In this document: in pieces, positions 23,796-36,515 of the stretch
How the letters are laid out: every line of letters starts with the position of its first letter
Numbering within the stretch: the stretch's first letter is position 1
Assembly (NCBI GenBank): GCA_963573385.1
Contig: CAUYLG010071707.1
Span: forward strand, 23,070 to 87,069
DNA: 64,000 nucleotides
Direction of reading: 5' to 3'
Origin: Cacajao melanocephalus
Taxonomy: Eukaryota; Chordata; Mammalia; Primates; Pitheciidae
Program-made: the position numbers and the translations under genes
The notes under the pieces: model-generated
What the model was told of the DNA's origin: nothing
Databases searched by the model: none
The model's input: only the letters and a program-made list of their open reading frames with translations

Positions 23796-25079
23796 TACTT
23801 TTAAAATGAAGTATTCATAAATCCCATATATTATAAACTTAAATATTCTCAAAAATTATTTTAACTTTTACAGAAATACTGATGATATTTGGTGAAACAA
23901 TATATGGTACCAAATTCTATCATTATTGACTTATCAACGTACCATTGGTCCCTATCACTGTGTTGGGATTTCCTTGCTTTCTTAGACACAAGTACTGTAC
24001 ATGCCCACCTTCATAAAACATACAGCTAAGAGAAATGGCATACTACTTTTTTTGCATTAGGGTATTTCTCGTAATTTAAATATCTCTCATTTTCTCCTCC
24101 GATGGTTCTATGGAAGCAATTTTGATTATCAAGCAAGATTTACTCCTTTCTTCCTATCCCAATACTTTTCTAATTGAGTCACAATCATGGCACGCAGGAA
24201 GAGTATTGACTAGAGGGTGCTGTAAGTGCAGGAGGGTCTCAGAGGATCATCAGTTTCCTGGTCATACTAAGAAAATACCATAGATGATTTCAAGGAAAAA
24301 GTTCTGAGACAGGTAATAGGAATTTCTGTTGAGCGACAATAGAGAGAATAGCATAGGCCAAAAAAGAGCCATAGGAGACTTAAGTATGGGACAATGAGTA
24401 AAAAGTGATGAGTAATGTAGAATAGGTTATCAGGAGTGGTTAGAAGGGAAAGTTTAGAAAATGTCAGGTATGTAAAACAACAATCCATGACAGTGGAGTA
24501 CTGTACACATTGCAGCAATGTCCACAACTGCTTAAATGTAGTGCTACAGGCTGGAAACTTGCTGCTTTTCCTAGAATATGCTAGTAATCTGATTGATTTC
24601 TTTAAGTTAGGGAAAGATGACAGATAGGAAATGGTGTAAGATATTTAAAAAATCAGTTAATCAAACAATTCCTCCTGTGAGACCAATGATAATAACCCTG
24701 AACTGAAGAATAAAATTAATTCACCCAAAACTCAAGTAAGAATACTTTGTGAAATTACAGCTATATAAAGGTTGTTATTTCTTCTTCATTTTTCTGTTTG
24801 ATGTTCTCCTTTTGTCCAATTTCTGGTCATATTCCTTTATTAAGGCATACAATATTGAAATACTTCAAGGTAAAATGCTAGGCCTTTTTTTTCTTTTCAC
24901 TCTACCTTCTCTTTGCAGGAGACCTTCACACAAAGCTTCAATTATTATTTATATAAATTATACTCCAAATATAGCTGCATTCCAGAAATTTGCTATGAGG
25001 TACAAGCCCATATGTCTACTTTTTTATTTTGAACTTCTACAGAGAAATGTCTGATGGATAGTTTTGTTTTTCTTGGTTG
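23796..25079. other. Unassigned AT-rich sequence
   Basis: About 1.3 kb without a recognised repeat or gene. Frames of 86 (minus, 24267-24527) and 101 codons (plus, 24749-25054) look like chance openings: they have biased, hydrophobic AT-driven composition and no supporting context. Confidence 0.35.
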
Positions 25080-25651
25080 AAGATTTGTTTAACTTCTTTT
25101 ATGTCTGTGTTTTATTGTTTTATTTTACTGTGGCTTATGGCTCTACATTAGGTTTTGAATTTTTCACCATTATTTCCTCAAATATTTTTCTGCCAACCTC
25201 ATGTTTTCTCTAAGATTTCAATTACACATATTAGACCAAATGATATTGTTCCAAAGCTTTCTGACTTTGTGGATTTTTAATTTTTATTTTAAAAAATTAA
25301 TATATATATATTAGATAGCTTATTTGATAGATGTAGTCCTACTTCTGAATGTTCATTGATTTGAAGTGTCCACATTCTGTTATACCCACTTAGTGAATAC
25401 TTTAACTCAGATATTTTGTTCTCTAGTCTAGAAGTTTTATTTAGTCTTTTTAAAATGTTTTCAATATACCTCTTTGTTATGTCCATGTTTCCTTTTAAAA
25501 TCTTGGCAAATTTATAATAACTGTTTTATAGTGTTTTTCTGCTAATTTCATCATGTCCATCACTTCTGGATTCTGTTTCTATTTTCTGATTTTTTTTTTA
25601 TTGGTTGAAGATCATTATGTTCTTGCTTCATTCAAGTCTAATAATTTTTTA

Positions 25652-26923
25652 TTAGGTGAATGCAAAAGTCATTGTAGTTTTTACATTATTGAAATTTGCA
25701 GTTTGATACTGAAATACATTCTTAAATGTGGTTGTGTTATACAGCATTTTAATGGCCATCTCTAGTTATTTTTTTTTTTTATTTTGCTAATGACATTACT
25801 TGCTGTTTATTTTAGATTATGGAAATATGTTAGAGAAAAAGCAAATTCAAGCAATTTTCTTATTTGAGTCAAAATGGGTCATGAGGGAGCAGAGACAACT
25901 TGCAACATCAACACATTTGACTCAGGAACTGGTAACGAATGTACAGTGCAGTGGTGGTTCAAGAAGTTTTGCAAAAGAGATGAAAGACCTGAAGATGAAG
26001 ACGAGGAACATATTGGCCAGCCATCGGAAGTTGACAATGACCAGTTAAGAGCAATCATGGAAGCTGATTTTCTTACAACTACATGAAAAGTTGCCGAATA
26101 ACTTACTGTTAACTACTCTATGGTCATTTGGCCTTTGAAGCGAATTTGGAAAGGTGAAAAAGTTCCATAAGTAGGTGCCTCATGAGTGAAGCAGAAAAAA
26201 AAATCATCGTTTGAAGTGTCATTTTCTCTTATTCTACATAACAAGAATGAACCATTTCTTAATTGGATTGCAATGTGATCAAAAGTGGATTTTATATGAC
26301 ACCCACGAATGATGATTAGCTCAGTGGTTGGTCTGAGAAGCTTCAACGTACTTCCCAAAGCCAAACTTGCACCAAAAAAAGGTCATGGTCACTGTTTGGT
26401 AGCCTGCTGCTGGTCTGGTCCACTGTAGTTTTCTAAATCTTGGCAAAACCATTGCATCTGAGATGTATGCTCAGCAAATCAATGAGATTCACAAAAACTG
26501 CAACACTTGCACCTGGCATTGGTCAACAAAAAGTTCCCAATTCTTGTTCACAAAAATGTCTGACTGTATGTCTCTCAAAAACACTTCAAAGGGTGAACAA
26601 ATTGGGCTCCTAAGTTTTGCCTCATCTGTCATATTCAGCTGACTTTCCACCAATTAACTATCACTTCTTCAAGCATCTCAACAACTTTTTGCAGGGAAAA
26701 CTCTTCCACAACAAGCAGGATGCAGAAAATGCTTTCCAAGAGTTCTTCAAGTCCTGAAGTATGGATTTTTATGTGACAGGAATAACAACCAACTTATTTC
26801 TTGTTGGTAAAAATGTGTTGGTTGTAATGGTTCCTATTTTGTCTGAGAAAGATGAGTTAAAGACTAGTTATAATGATTTAAAATTCATGGTCTGAAACCA
26901 CAATTACTTTAGCACCAAGATAA
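25652..26923 (+). mobile_element. Hsmar1 mariner, end to end, inactive
   Basis: A 1272-bp element between TA dinucleotides (25650-25651 and 26924-26925), matching the TA target duplication of Tc1/mariner elements. The left end starts TTAGGTGAATGCAAAAGTCA; the right end is its near inverse, ending ...TTTAGCACCAAGATAA. The transposase frame can be traced from ATG 25819-25821 through the paired-like DNA-binding region, but shifts frame near 25870. The reading continues as 'TVQWWFKKFC' in the next frame and meets TGA at 26084-26086 where related copies have CGA, a CpG-decay stop. Of the three catalytic positions, the first Asp remains (GAT 26277-26279). The second is Lys (AAA 26552-26554), followed by another TGA at 26561-26563. 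The third reads Asn (AAC 26656-26658). Confidence 0.93.
25819..26760 (+). pseudogene. Hsmar1 transposase pseudogene
   Basis: Remnant of the mariner transposase, a DNA-cutting enzyme with a helix-turn-helix DNA-binding half and a DD34D catalytic half. The conserved 'PSEVDNDQLRAI' segment reads intact at about 26023-26058. The later 'YHFFKH' and 'NFLQGK' words are at about 26659-26700. The copy cannot encode an enzyme because of at least one frameshift, several CGA-to-TGA stops and loss of the second catalytic acid. The SETMAR gene carries a domesticated copy of this family; nothing here suggests domestication, since no upstream exon or open frame is present. Confidence 0.9.
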
Positions 26924-27690
26924 TATTTATTGCTAGATATTGAAATGCTATGTTGTTGAGCATTTGAATTTTATTCTCTTTTTAAAAAGGGTATTGTTTT
27001 GTTTTTCTCCTAACAATTATGTTGTGCTTGAATCAACTTTCTATTTTCAAGGCTGGCTTTAAGCTTTTCTAGTGTGAGTATTAAGTAGCCCTTATTTATT
27101 CTGGAGCAAATTTTCACCCAGTACTAAGACATGATCTTCATGAGGTAATCTGCAAAATATTACAAGTGTATAATGAAGTTCTTTCTCCTCTAGCTGGTCA
27201 AAAATGGAATGTCTCACAGCCACGTGTAGGCTTTTGTAATTTTTCAATTTATAGTTTTCTAGTAGTTGTTTTTGCCCCATCCCATGACCTTTCTTTCTAT
27301 ACATATAGTTTATTGCTCAATAACAGACTCAAAGTGACCTCCCTACAATATCTGGTGTTCTTTATATGTGTATCTTCCTTTTATATACAAGTTTCTGCCA
27401 CCTTAGCCTCCTGAAATTCTGAGCTTTGTCTCCTTACCTTGGCAAAGCTTTTGAGCTCTGTCTGGGTTTCTCCTTCCTATACAACAGTGGAGAAAACCAG
27501 GGTGATTATTGGGCTCATCTCAATAGTGTCTCTTCTTTTAGGGATCACAGTTTTGTGTTGCCTTCTATTCAATGTCTGGATATAGCTTTCTTCCATATGT
27601 TTTGACTATGTTTCTAATTATTATAGCAAGAATAAATTTCTCTTACTAGCTATAACAGTAGTGGTGAAGTTTCTTGATTTAAATATATAC

Positions 27691-28399
27691 TATATTTAGT
27701 TTAGATATTAGTTACATCAATACTAATAAGCAATAAGTTGTTCAAGTTCTTGTAATTGTTTTACATAATAGTACTTGTCAGTGTCTATCTATTTTGGCAC
27801 GCATAAACAAGTTCCCTTGGAAATATTGCTAATGTGTAGTAGTGAGAAAGGAAATTCAAGTTTAGTCTGTGTTTAAGAAGATAATCAGGGGTAAACCATA
27901 AATCAATGAACTAGTTCCCCCTACTCACCCCAAATAGGCAAAGTCTATATAGTAAGAAATTCACCTTTAAACTTTTGGAAAGAAGCAGCATTGAAAGGTG
28001 GTAGTCTCTATAAATTTTCTATAGTAGTCTCTATAGTAACACCAGGGGTGCTAGACAAAGGTTGAAGGAAGAAGGGATGTTTGAAGCAGAAGGTTAGCTC
28101 ACACGTATCCACCTAATTATATGAAACTCTCCCTTAAGCAGTAATTTTGTGCCACACTGACAATTCCTATTCACACCATGGTCTGTGAGCTCTTTCACTA
28201 CCTTCTCTGCGAGGAAATCAGCAGAAGTTTTGCATGGGAAATGAAGGACAGAGGCTACAGCAAAGCATAAATCTTATTGTATAATTCAGCATCACAGTCT
28301 GCCTCTGACTGCCCTGATTTTTATTCCATAGCCAACTTCCTCACTTTCACCTGCAGCTCACCACCAACATACTCAAATAAGTTAATGTCAGCTTTTTAG
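27691..28399. other. Unassigned AT-rich sequence
   Basis: No recognised element. A small direct repeat of 'tagtctctata' occurs near 28003 and 28027. Confidence 0.4.
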
Positions 28400-29130
28400 T
28401 TTATACTTGTGTTTTTCTCAACCTTTAAAATTTTGTGTGTTGATGATGTTTTTTATTTATTTGCTACATGATTTTTTCTTGATCCTGAAATTTTTTTCAT
28501 GAGAATTTTATACTAGTAACCCTATGAACTAGAATCTGAAACCTTTTAAAGATTTCTTTTTTAGCTCTATTGACTTCATAAAAGGATTATTTATATTATT
28601 AAATGAGCTCTAATGGTCCACCTTTTTCTGAAACTAACTTTTATCACTCAGCAATATCTCATGGAAATCCTGCAATTCAACTAGTATAACTTTAAATAAA
28701 TACTATATAGTATTCCACTGCATTTGTGGAACCTCGATTAACAGGAGGGCACTCTGTTTTCAGGTTTCTATAATTTTGAACATTGCCTTGATTATATTAG
28801 AGCAGTCTTTATTACTGGACCTTTTGGGTCTATGAAGTAAAGTCTCAGGTATAAGGTTAATAAATCAAGGAATATAAATAAAGTTTAATAGATACTGCCA
28901 AATAACTTTCCAAAAAGACTAATATCATTCGTATTTCCATACTCAATATAGGAGTAGCTCTTTCATACTTCCACAGTGGTATTCTTCTATTTGAATTTTG
29001 AAATTTTGATGGATTTAAAGTAATATTTTATAATTATTAACTATCATTTTTCTAACTACAAATGAGTTAGAGAATTTTCTCTTCATTTAGGTTTATGTGT
29101 ATATGATTGTGAATTTCACATCTTTTGCCC
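28400..29130 (-). mobile_element. L1M 3'UTR fragment, antisense (tentative)
   Basis: Several phrases match the reverse of an old L1 3' region: 'atactatatagtattccact' near 28702, 'attttgaacattgccttgat' near 28772, a 'actgccaaataactttccaa' block near 28894 and 'cacatcttttgcccaaag' near 29118. Divergence is strong. Confidence 0.5.
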
Positions 29131-29344
29131 AAAGAATCTATTTAACACACATCACCAAGGAGTACAAGAAAAAAATTTCCATGGAAAGAGATTTTTTTAT
29201 GGTGATTGTATTCAAAATTACTCACAATGTCAATCTCAATTGAATTGCTTCATCAACTAATAAAATAATATTCAATTTTAGCACACATACATGCCAAATA
29301 ATTTGTGAAGTTTGTTGCTAAAATTATAGCATCTCTATCTTTAG

Positions 29345-29455
29345 TCTTCAGAGATTCTCACTTTTAACTGATCTGGAATGGGGACCAGAAAGATGCATTT
29401 CTAATAAGAACCTCAGATTATTCCAAATTAACTGGACTATAGAATACATTTAGAA
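29345..29455 (-). mobile_element. MER5/MER20-like hAT MITE fragment
   Basis: 'tcagagattctcacttttaa', 'ctggaatggggaccagaaag', 'atgcatttctaataagaacc' and 'agattattccaaattaact' follow the antisense order of a Charlie-type MITE. Terminal repeats are not resolved. Confidence 0.45.
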
Positions 29456-29957
29456 AAGGTAACATAATTTTTTAAAATGTTCTAAGGAGATATTTTACTC
29501 TCCAAAGTATTTTATTATTGATTTTTTAGAGGTACCTACTTGCAATACTATGACCAGATGAAACAGGACACCTGCTTCAATCTAATTATTAGGTTCTGCT
29601 TTAACAAATTTTTATAGAAATTCACAGTAATTCCTCAAGTGGGCACATAAAAAATAAAAATTCAATCGGAAATATTTTTAAGTAATTCAATAATTCTTAA
29701 ATTACATAATTAATTAAATATTTGCTAAAAATTATATAATTTATTATAATCCACAAATATCATAATTTGAGGATTACTGAATTGTCATTTTTCATTTGTA
29801 GTCAGTTGTAACAACTTAAAGTACCTCCAAACACATTTTAACCTCTATTTTTGCATAATTCTTCATATTTTAGGAGATGCTGCCCACCTTTATACTTACA
29901 GCTAAATGTACAAAAACATTTTTTGCAAATTAACATGGATTTTGTATAGAAGCAATG
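29456..29957. other. Unassigned AT-rich sequence
   Basis: No recognisable feature. Confidence 0.35.
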
Positions 29958-30476
29958 TGTATTAGTCAGGGTAATTTAAAGCAACAGAACTAATAAGATA
30001 GATGAATATACGAAGGAGAGTTTATCAGAGGAATTGACACAAAATCACAAGGTGAAGTCTCATAATTAGTCATTGGCAAACTGAGGAAGCCAGTCCAAAT
30101 CCCAAAACCTCAAAAGGAGGGAAGCTGCTAGTGCAGCCTTCAGTCTCCCCTGGCAATTTACTGGTATAAGTCCAAGAGTCCAGAAGCTGAAGAACTTGGA
30201 GTCTGATATTTGGGGGCAGGAAGCATCCACCATGGGAGAAAGATAGGGGCCAGAAGCTTCAGCCAGTCTAGTTCTTCCATGTTCCTCTGCCAGCTTTTAG
30301 CCAAGCTGCACTGGCAGCTGATTGGATGATGCCCACACAGATTGAGGGTGGGTCTGCCTTTCCCAGTCTACTGACTCAAACCTTAATCTCCTTTAGCAAC
30401 ACCTACACAGACACACCCACGAACAATACTTTGCATCCTTTAGCCCAATCAAGTTGACACTCTTTTAACTATCACA
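29958..30476 (-). mobile_element. Solo LTR, ERVL-type
   Basis: 519 bp with TG...CA ends (TGTATTAGTCAGGGTAATTT at the left, ...AACTATCACA at the right). Internal blocks such as 'gaagtctcataattagtc', 'aagtccaagagtccagaagc' and 'cagacacacccacgaacaat' form the antisense order of a dispersed ERVL-class LTR. Flanks caatg (29953-29957) and ccatg (30477-30481) match at 4 of 5 bases, a likely 5-bp target duplication. No internal region is present, so it is a solo LTR. The subfamily is not certain. Confidence 0.8.
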
Positions 30477-30669
30477 CCATGTGACTTTGAATCAATGGGT
30501 TTACATGAATTTATACAAGTTATTTATCTTTAGATAGATAAACAAACAGAACTTTGAATTCAAGTAACTCTATGACAATCAATCCTCCATAACATTCTCA
30601 CAAGCTTTCACAAATAACATTTTACTTTTAGAGAAAACTTTCAAAATATGTTTATATATATGATTTGTT

Positions 30670-30840
30670 TATCCTGAAAACTACCCCAAAAAGAAAATGT
30701 TTTAAACGGATACTCAAAGCAGCATTTTGCTCAAATCCATGCAGCTAAATTAGCTGATAGAGTTAGGACTCGAACTTAGGCTTTCTGATATCACATATGA
30801 TAGTCTGTATACTACAATGCTAGAGTAACATTCAAACAGC
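30670..30840 (-). mobile_element. MIR fragment
   Basis: Antisense MIR order: 'ctcaaatccatgcagctaaa' near 30730, 'gagttaggactcgaacttag' near 30760 and 'ctgtatactacaatgctaga' near 30804. Confidence 0.6.
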
Positions 30841-31584
30841 ATTAGTTTATGGAGTTCAAAAGAAGAATTTCATAAGTTAAAAAAAAGAGAGAGTGGAGTT
30901 CATGATCAGCAAATTTGAGGATTTTAACTTATTTCTTTGAAGAAAAGCTTTCCAGAGTCTTTAAAAAGGCTAGGCTGCATGATGAAAACACTTGTAGACA
31001 TAATTCAGTAAACTTGTTTGACTAGGCCCTCCCATGTTATTAACATTGCAAGCAACCCAGGTTCCACTAAACTCAGTTTTTATAAAATTCTGATCTAGTG
31101 AAAATTAAAAAAAAAAAAAAACCTCGTGTTACCTAAATACAAAATATTTGTATTTGCACAAGATTCTAAAAAAGAAAAAAAAATAGAACATCCAAAGTTA
31201 ATTTCTTGCTGTATGTTGTGTGTTCTTTTTTTCTCTTTAATGTAATCAATGTAAGACAGTTCAGGAACCCTACAAATCTCAAAGAGGACAAACACAGTTA
31301 TTTGCTATAAACATAAAAATAGGGACTCACAACAAGGATAAAAAATTTTCTCAGCTGGCAAGCTATCCCCTAAACCCAGCTTCTACACAGTAGGCTGATG
31401 ATTTTCTAAAGGGTTTCCTAAAATTTATGGTAATTATAATTTTAATGCAGAGTAGCTGAGACAGCTTTCTATAAACAACTTAAGCCTAGAAAATGAAATG
31501 GAGTTTTGATAAAACTATTTTACTTCCTACTTCAACTAATGAGACATCATCTATTTGTTTAATTCATTATTTCATTTTTAAATT
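30841..31584. other. Unassigned AT-rich sequence
   Basis: Holds an A15 run near 31106-31120 but no recognised element. Confidence 0.35.
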
Positions 31585-31685
31585 TGTTACGCATTCATTC
31601 ATTCATTCAACAAACTTTAAATTCATTCTTTGTTCCAGTTCCTGTGGTCAAAGTGTATTGTGTTTCCTATAAATGAAGGAATGAA
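31585..31685 (-). mobile_element. L2 3' end fragment
   Basis: 'gcattcattcattcattcaa' and 'ttctttgttccagttcctgt' match the reverse of the L2 terminal region. It is only about 100 bp long. Confidence 0.5.
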
Positions 31686-31789
31686 TTGGATTGCTTCTCA
31701 TATATGATCATATCTCTCATATGACCACCTTATACCACTTTGCTATAGCAGGAAAATTCAAGAACTTTAGTTACATGGGGAGAGAAAAA

Positions 31790-31990
31790 TACTTCATTTG
31801 AAGCCATAAGACACAGATTCAAGTTCTATGTATGGTTTGCAGTGGCTTTGTGTCAACCTATATATCTCATTTTTCTTTTTCATTGGTGAAATGGTAAAAA
31901 TGATTCCCGTCCTGAAACACCAAAGGGTTGTTTTGAATATTAAATAACAATACTAGGCAAAATATAAAGCAATATAGCCTTCAAAATGCC
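31790..31990 (+). mobile_element. MIR fragment
   Basis: Sense MIR order: 'acacagattcaagttctatg', 'agtggctttgtgtcaaccta', 'attggtgaaatggtaaaaat', 'aaagggttgttttgaatatt' and the 'caatactaggcaaaa' trailing block. Confidence 0.6.
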
Positions 31991-33049
31991 ATTAAATATG
32001 TTTTTAACTTGAATCTTTTTTCATGACTACCAGAATTGAGAAGTTTTGACGGGTTGCTTCAAGTAAGTAACATATGCTCATCCCCCAACATGTGATTTGC
32101 ATCCATTGATATCAGCTTAAGCAACATAAGAGCTCATAAAATGAGAAAGAAATCTTGATTAGAATATATCTTCTTGAAATAGATATAATATATTGTTTAT
32201 AGATATTCTTTAGCATAAACATAGATTGCTTTGCTTTTGTGTTTCATTTTCTTTTATTCCATCTCAATGAATTTTGATCATTTGAAAAATCAGATGGCAA
32301 AACTTTTCCTTTCTTGCCTGAACAACTATTCATCTAAGAAAATATTTTTTCAACCACTGTATAATATTGAATCACACAACAGTAAGTTCCAAATCATATA
32401 TATCTCATGTAGAGTAAGCCATTTTCTTGGTATTGGAATTTTCTTTCAAAGTATAATTTTCATGACAATTTCAAAATTCAATCTACTGGAAAACAGTCAC
32501 TGCCAACAAAACAAGGTATTTCCATAAAACTGTGCATTGTTTTTGCACTAAATTCAAAGCTTTATAACCTGCAGCATCGTCACCTTCAAGCAACATTTCA
32601 TGATAACTGTTACGTATAATATGTATGTGAAAATATATTTGCTTTTTTCAATTGGTATGTGTGAGTGTGTAAAACCAAAAACGGTGTACTGTAAAAGTAT
32701 GACTATATTTTGTAGTTTTAATGTTTAAAAGGAACAATATGAAAACAAAATTTAATTTTTTATGTTTGCACAGCATCACTATAATATGAGGAAAATTTAA
32801 AATAAAATAATAAAAAGCAAACCCTACAAACTTTCAACTTCTAATCCAATAATATGTTTGATGGACAGTGATGCCATTTGAAATGAGTCAGAGATAATAC
32901 AGCATTTTACTCTTATTGGTAGTTCCTCAGTATTCATTAAATTAACATCTTCTTTAAATATATTTTCTTTAATGTATGATATTGGGAAATTATCAAAAAC
33001 ACAGAAACTTTCTACCATAATCCCCCAACAGAGTCACTGATTTTGATAA
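31991..33049. other. Unassigned AT-rich sequence
   Basis: About 1 kb without a recognised element. A 98-codon plus frame at 32231-32527 is AT-driven and has no support. Confidence 0.35.
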
Positions 33050-36000
33050 CCTTTTATTGACAAGAGTACCTTTTGTTTAAGTTCAGGAGTCCACCAGAAA
33101 AGTGCTAGTAAGCCATTCAACAAAACATCTAAAAGTAGATGCACTGCAAAGGGTGAGAATAGTTTGCCTATACCCATGTCACCCCTCCTCCAAAGAGGCA
33201 CAATTTAATGCCAAGAGAGACTCTCTCAGCTGGCAATTTCTCCAGCAGGGGAAAGTGAGAGCATGGTAAGTGGGCACTCAGTACACCCTGTCATCAAGAA
33301 CACTGCCCAAAATTCTTTCTCTTTCTTTCTCTACCCAAAATACTAAGGTGATTGGTAAAGCGGAGCAGTCAAGAGAAGCTGGAATTAGGAAGGAAAGGCT
33401 GTGTTACCTACTAATTCCTTTGAAGAATTCATCAGGAAACCTTCCCGTGAGCTGTATGAGATGCCTCTGTGGATCCTACTCCCCTACCTGGCTTACAGGC
33501 ACTCCAAACTCTCTATACACTTCATCTCTGCTTGATGTCAAATGAAAATATCTAGGCTGGCTCCCAAGCACATATGCATTGATTGTGAGTGCAAAAACCT
33601 TGCAGAGACAGCTGCCTCAACTTTGCAGGATTGAGAGAAGACACACAAATGTGAGCATTTCAGACCACCATCGTAAAGCAAACATATGTGTATCTCTGAG
33701 CATCTGGCCTGGTTTTATGGCTCAAAGAGAAGACATAAAACCTTAAGATATCTCTCCCAAGAGGAAAAAGGAAGTATAGAGCAGGCATATTTATAGAAAA
33801 ATCTGAGAAGCTTCAAAATCCCTAAGCAGGCTGCTTGGTAAAGTTATTACTCTCTAAGTCAGTCAGTAAATACTGGAAAAGTTGGCTACTTGTTTAAATG
33901 TGAAGAGAGAAATGTAAGACTATAAGGACCAGGAAAAATTAAGGAAACATGATACAATCAAATGAACACAGTTGGCTGCTGATTCAAATAAGAAAACTTT
34001 TAAAAAAGAATATGATAAGATTTCAATAACCAATCCCAAGTAAATAAAAATCTATGAATTACCTGACAAATAATTCAAAATAATTGTCCTAAGGAAGTTT
34101 AATTCGCAATAAAATATCACAGATTAAAAAAGCTCAATGAATTGAGAAATCAATACAAGAGTAAAATAGAAAGTTCACAAAGAAATATTACTTCAAACAT
34201 CAACAGGAATTCTGGAACTGAATAATATAATGATTAGGTTAAAAGTTTAATAGAGAGTGTCAATAGCAGACTTGATCAAGTAGAATAAATAACCTGTAAA
34301 CTAAAGAGACGTCACATGAAAATATCTAAACAAAGGAAAATAAAAGTAAAAAAAAGTAAAAAGAATAATAAAAGCTCAGGGGATTTATGGGATACCTGAC
34401 AACTATCTTTCACATTATGAAAGTCACAGATAGAGAAGAGAGAAAGATAAAAGAGCAGAAGGCATATTTTATAAAATAATGGTTAAAAATTTCTCAAATA
34501 TGAGGACTTAATGACATCAGGTACATAAAAGTCAAAGATCTCACAACAGATTCAAACCAAAGAAGACTTCACCAACACATATTCAAGCTGTCAAAAATTA
34601 GAAACAGAATTTTGAAATCAAAAAGAAGAAGGAAACTTGTCACATATTAGGGAACTTATATGAATCTATCATCATATTTCTCAGCAGAAACCTTGCAAGC
34701 GAGAAAAGCAGCATGATATATACAAAATGCTGAAGAATAAAACTGCCAATTAGGAATACTTTATGTAGGAAATCTTCAAAAATGAAGAGGACATAAAGAC
34801 TTTCTAAGGCAAACAATAACTGAGGAATTTCATCTTCACTTGACTTGCTTGAAAGAAAAGCCAATGTAAATTCTTCAAGCTGATACAAAAGGACACTTAT
34901 TAATAACCTAAAACAATATGAAAACATACAATTACTAATAAAAGTATATAGTCAAATTGGGAATACTGTAATGCTGTAATCACAGTCTGTAAATCATTTA
35001 TAGCTGTGGTATAAAAGGTAAAAGACTTAAAAATTAAAATAACTATAATAATTTGTTAATGGAACCACAATATACAAAGATGGAAATTGTGACATCAAAA
35101 ATAGAATGTAGAAGGGGAAAGTAAAAGTGGAAAATTTTATATATAGGTTATCAGCTTAAAAAATTGCTTTAACTATATTTTACATGTGCCTCATGGTAAC
35201 TACAAAGCAAAAAACCTAGACAGATAAAAGATAAACAGAAAGGAATCAAAGCATATTTACAGAAAATCATAAAATCACAAAGGAAGACAGCAAGAGAGAA
35301 GGAAAAAGAATCTAGAAAACATTTAGCAACAGTCAATAACATGGCATTAAAAGTCATAACTTATCAATAATTAAGTAGAATTTTTTTTTTAATCTGCAGA
35401 CCTAAGGTGACTGAATGTTTTTCTTTTTATAAGTCTCAACCATATGCTACCTATAAGATGTTTACTTCAGGGTTAAGGCCACACATAGACCGAAAGTAAA
35501 GTGTTAGACAAAGATACTGTATGCAAACGTTAATGAAAAGACAGCAGGAGAAGCTATACTTATCTAATCCAAAAGAGACATCAAAAAGTATCATAAGAGA
35601 CAAAGAAGGTCATTAGATAATTGTAAAGGGAAAAGTTTATCAGGAATATACAGCAATTCTAAATATACATGCACCTAGCATTGGAACACCATATAAAGCA
35701 AATATTAACAAATTTGAAAAAAGAAATAATCAGCAACACAATAACAGTAGAGGACTTCAGTACACCACTTTCAACAATAGACACATCATCCAGACAGAAA
35801 ATCAATAGGGATACCTGAGACTTGAAAAACAATTTAGACCTAATGGACCCAACATACATATACAGAACATTATATCAAATAGCACCAGGATATACACTGT
35901 TCTCAAGCACACGTGGAATATTTATCAGGATAGATCATGTTAAAACCAAGTCCTAACAAATTTAAGAATATTGAAAACATCTTTGTATCCAAAATGGTAT

Positions 36001-36515
36001 GAAACTATTAACAGCAGGACAATTGGAAAATTCACAAATATGTGGAACATATTACTGAACCACCACAGGTCAAAAAAGAATTCAAACAGGGAAAAAGCTA
36101 AAGAAAAGTGAAAATGTAAACAAAATATAGCAAAATGTATGGGATACAGCAAAAACATCTCTAAAAGAGGGTTCCATGGCAGTAACTACCTACACAAACA
36201 AATAAGGAAAATCTCAAATTTTCAACCTAATTTTACATATTAAGGTACTAGAAAAAAAGAGCAAATTAAGCCACAAGTTAGTTGAAGAAAGGAAATGTTA
36301 AAGATCACAGCATAAATAATGAAATATCATCTGCAAAAATAATAGAAAATATCAATGATACCAAGGGCCAGTTTTTGAGAAACTTTAGCTAGACATGATG
36401 CCAACAAATTGGATAACCAAGAGAAAATTGATACGTTTCTTTAAAAAATGCAACCTACAGACTGAATTATAAAGAATTAGAAAGTATGAATTGACCACTA
36501 ACAAGTAAGGAAATT

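Larger units (their letters stand above)
25080..27690 (-). mobile_element. HAL1/L1M 5' region, antisense, split by Hsmar1
   Basis: On the plus strand the segment reads as the reverse of an old L1/HAL1 5' end, in order: 'caccattatttcctcaaata' near 25171, 'atttcaattacacatattag' near 25216, 'agatattttgttctctagtc' near 25410, then the mariner (25652-26923). After it come 'cttttctagtgtgagtatta' near 27065 and 'gggatcacagttttgtgttg' near 27541, the antisense of the element's 5' start. Flanking halves join across the mariner TA duplication. Confidence 0.7.

Noticed and set aside
25800..26086. Hsmar1 frames as a functional or domesticated gene
   Set aside because: Frameshift near 25870, stops at 26084 and 26561, and loss of the second catalytic Asp. 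No upstream exon or preserved long frame.
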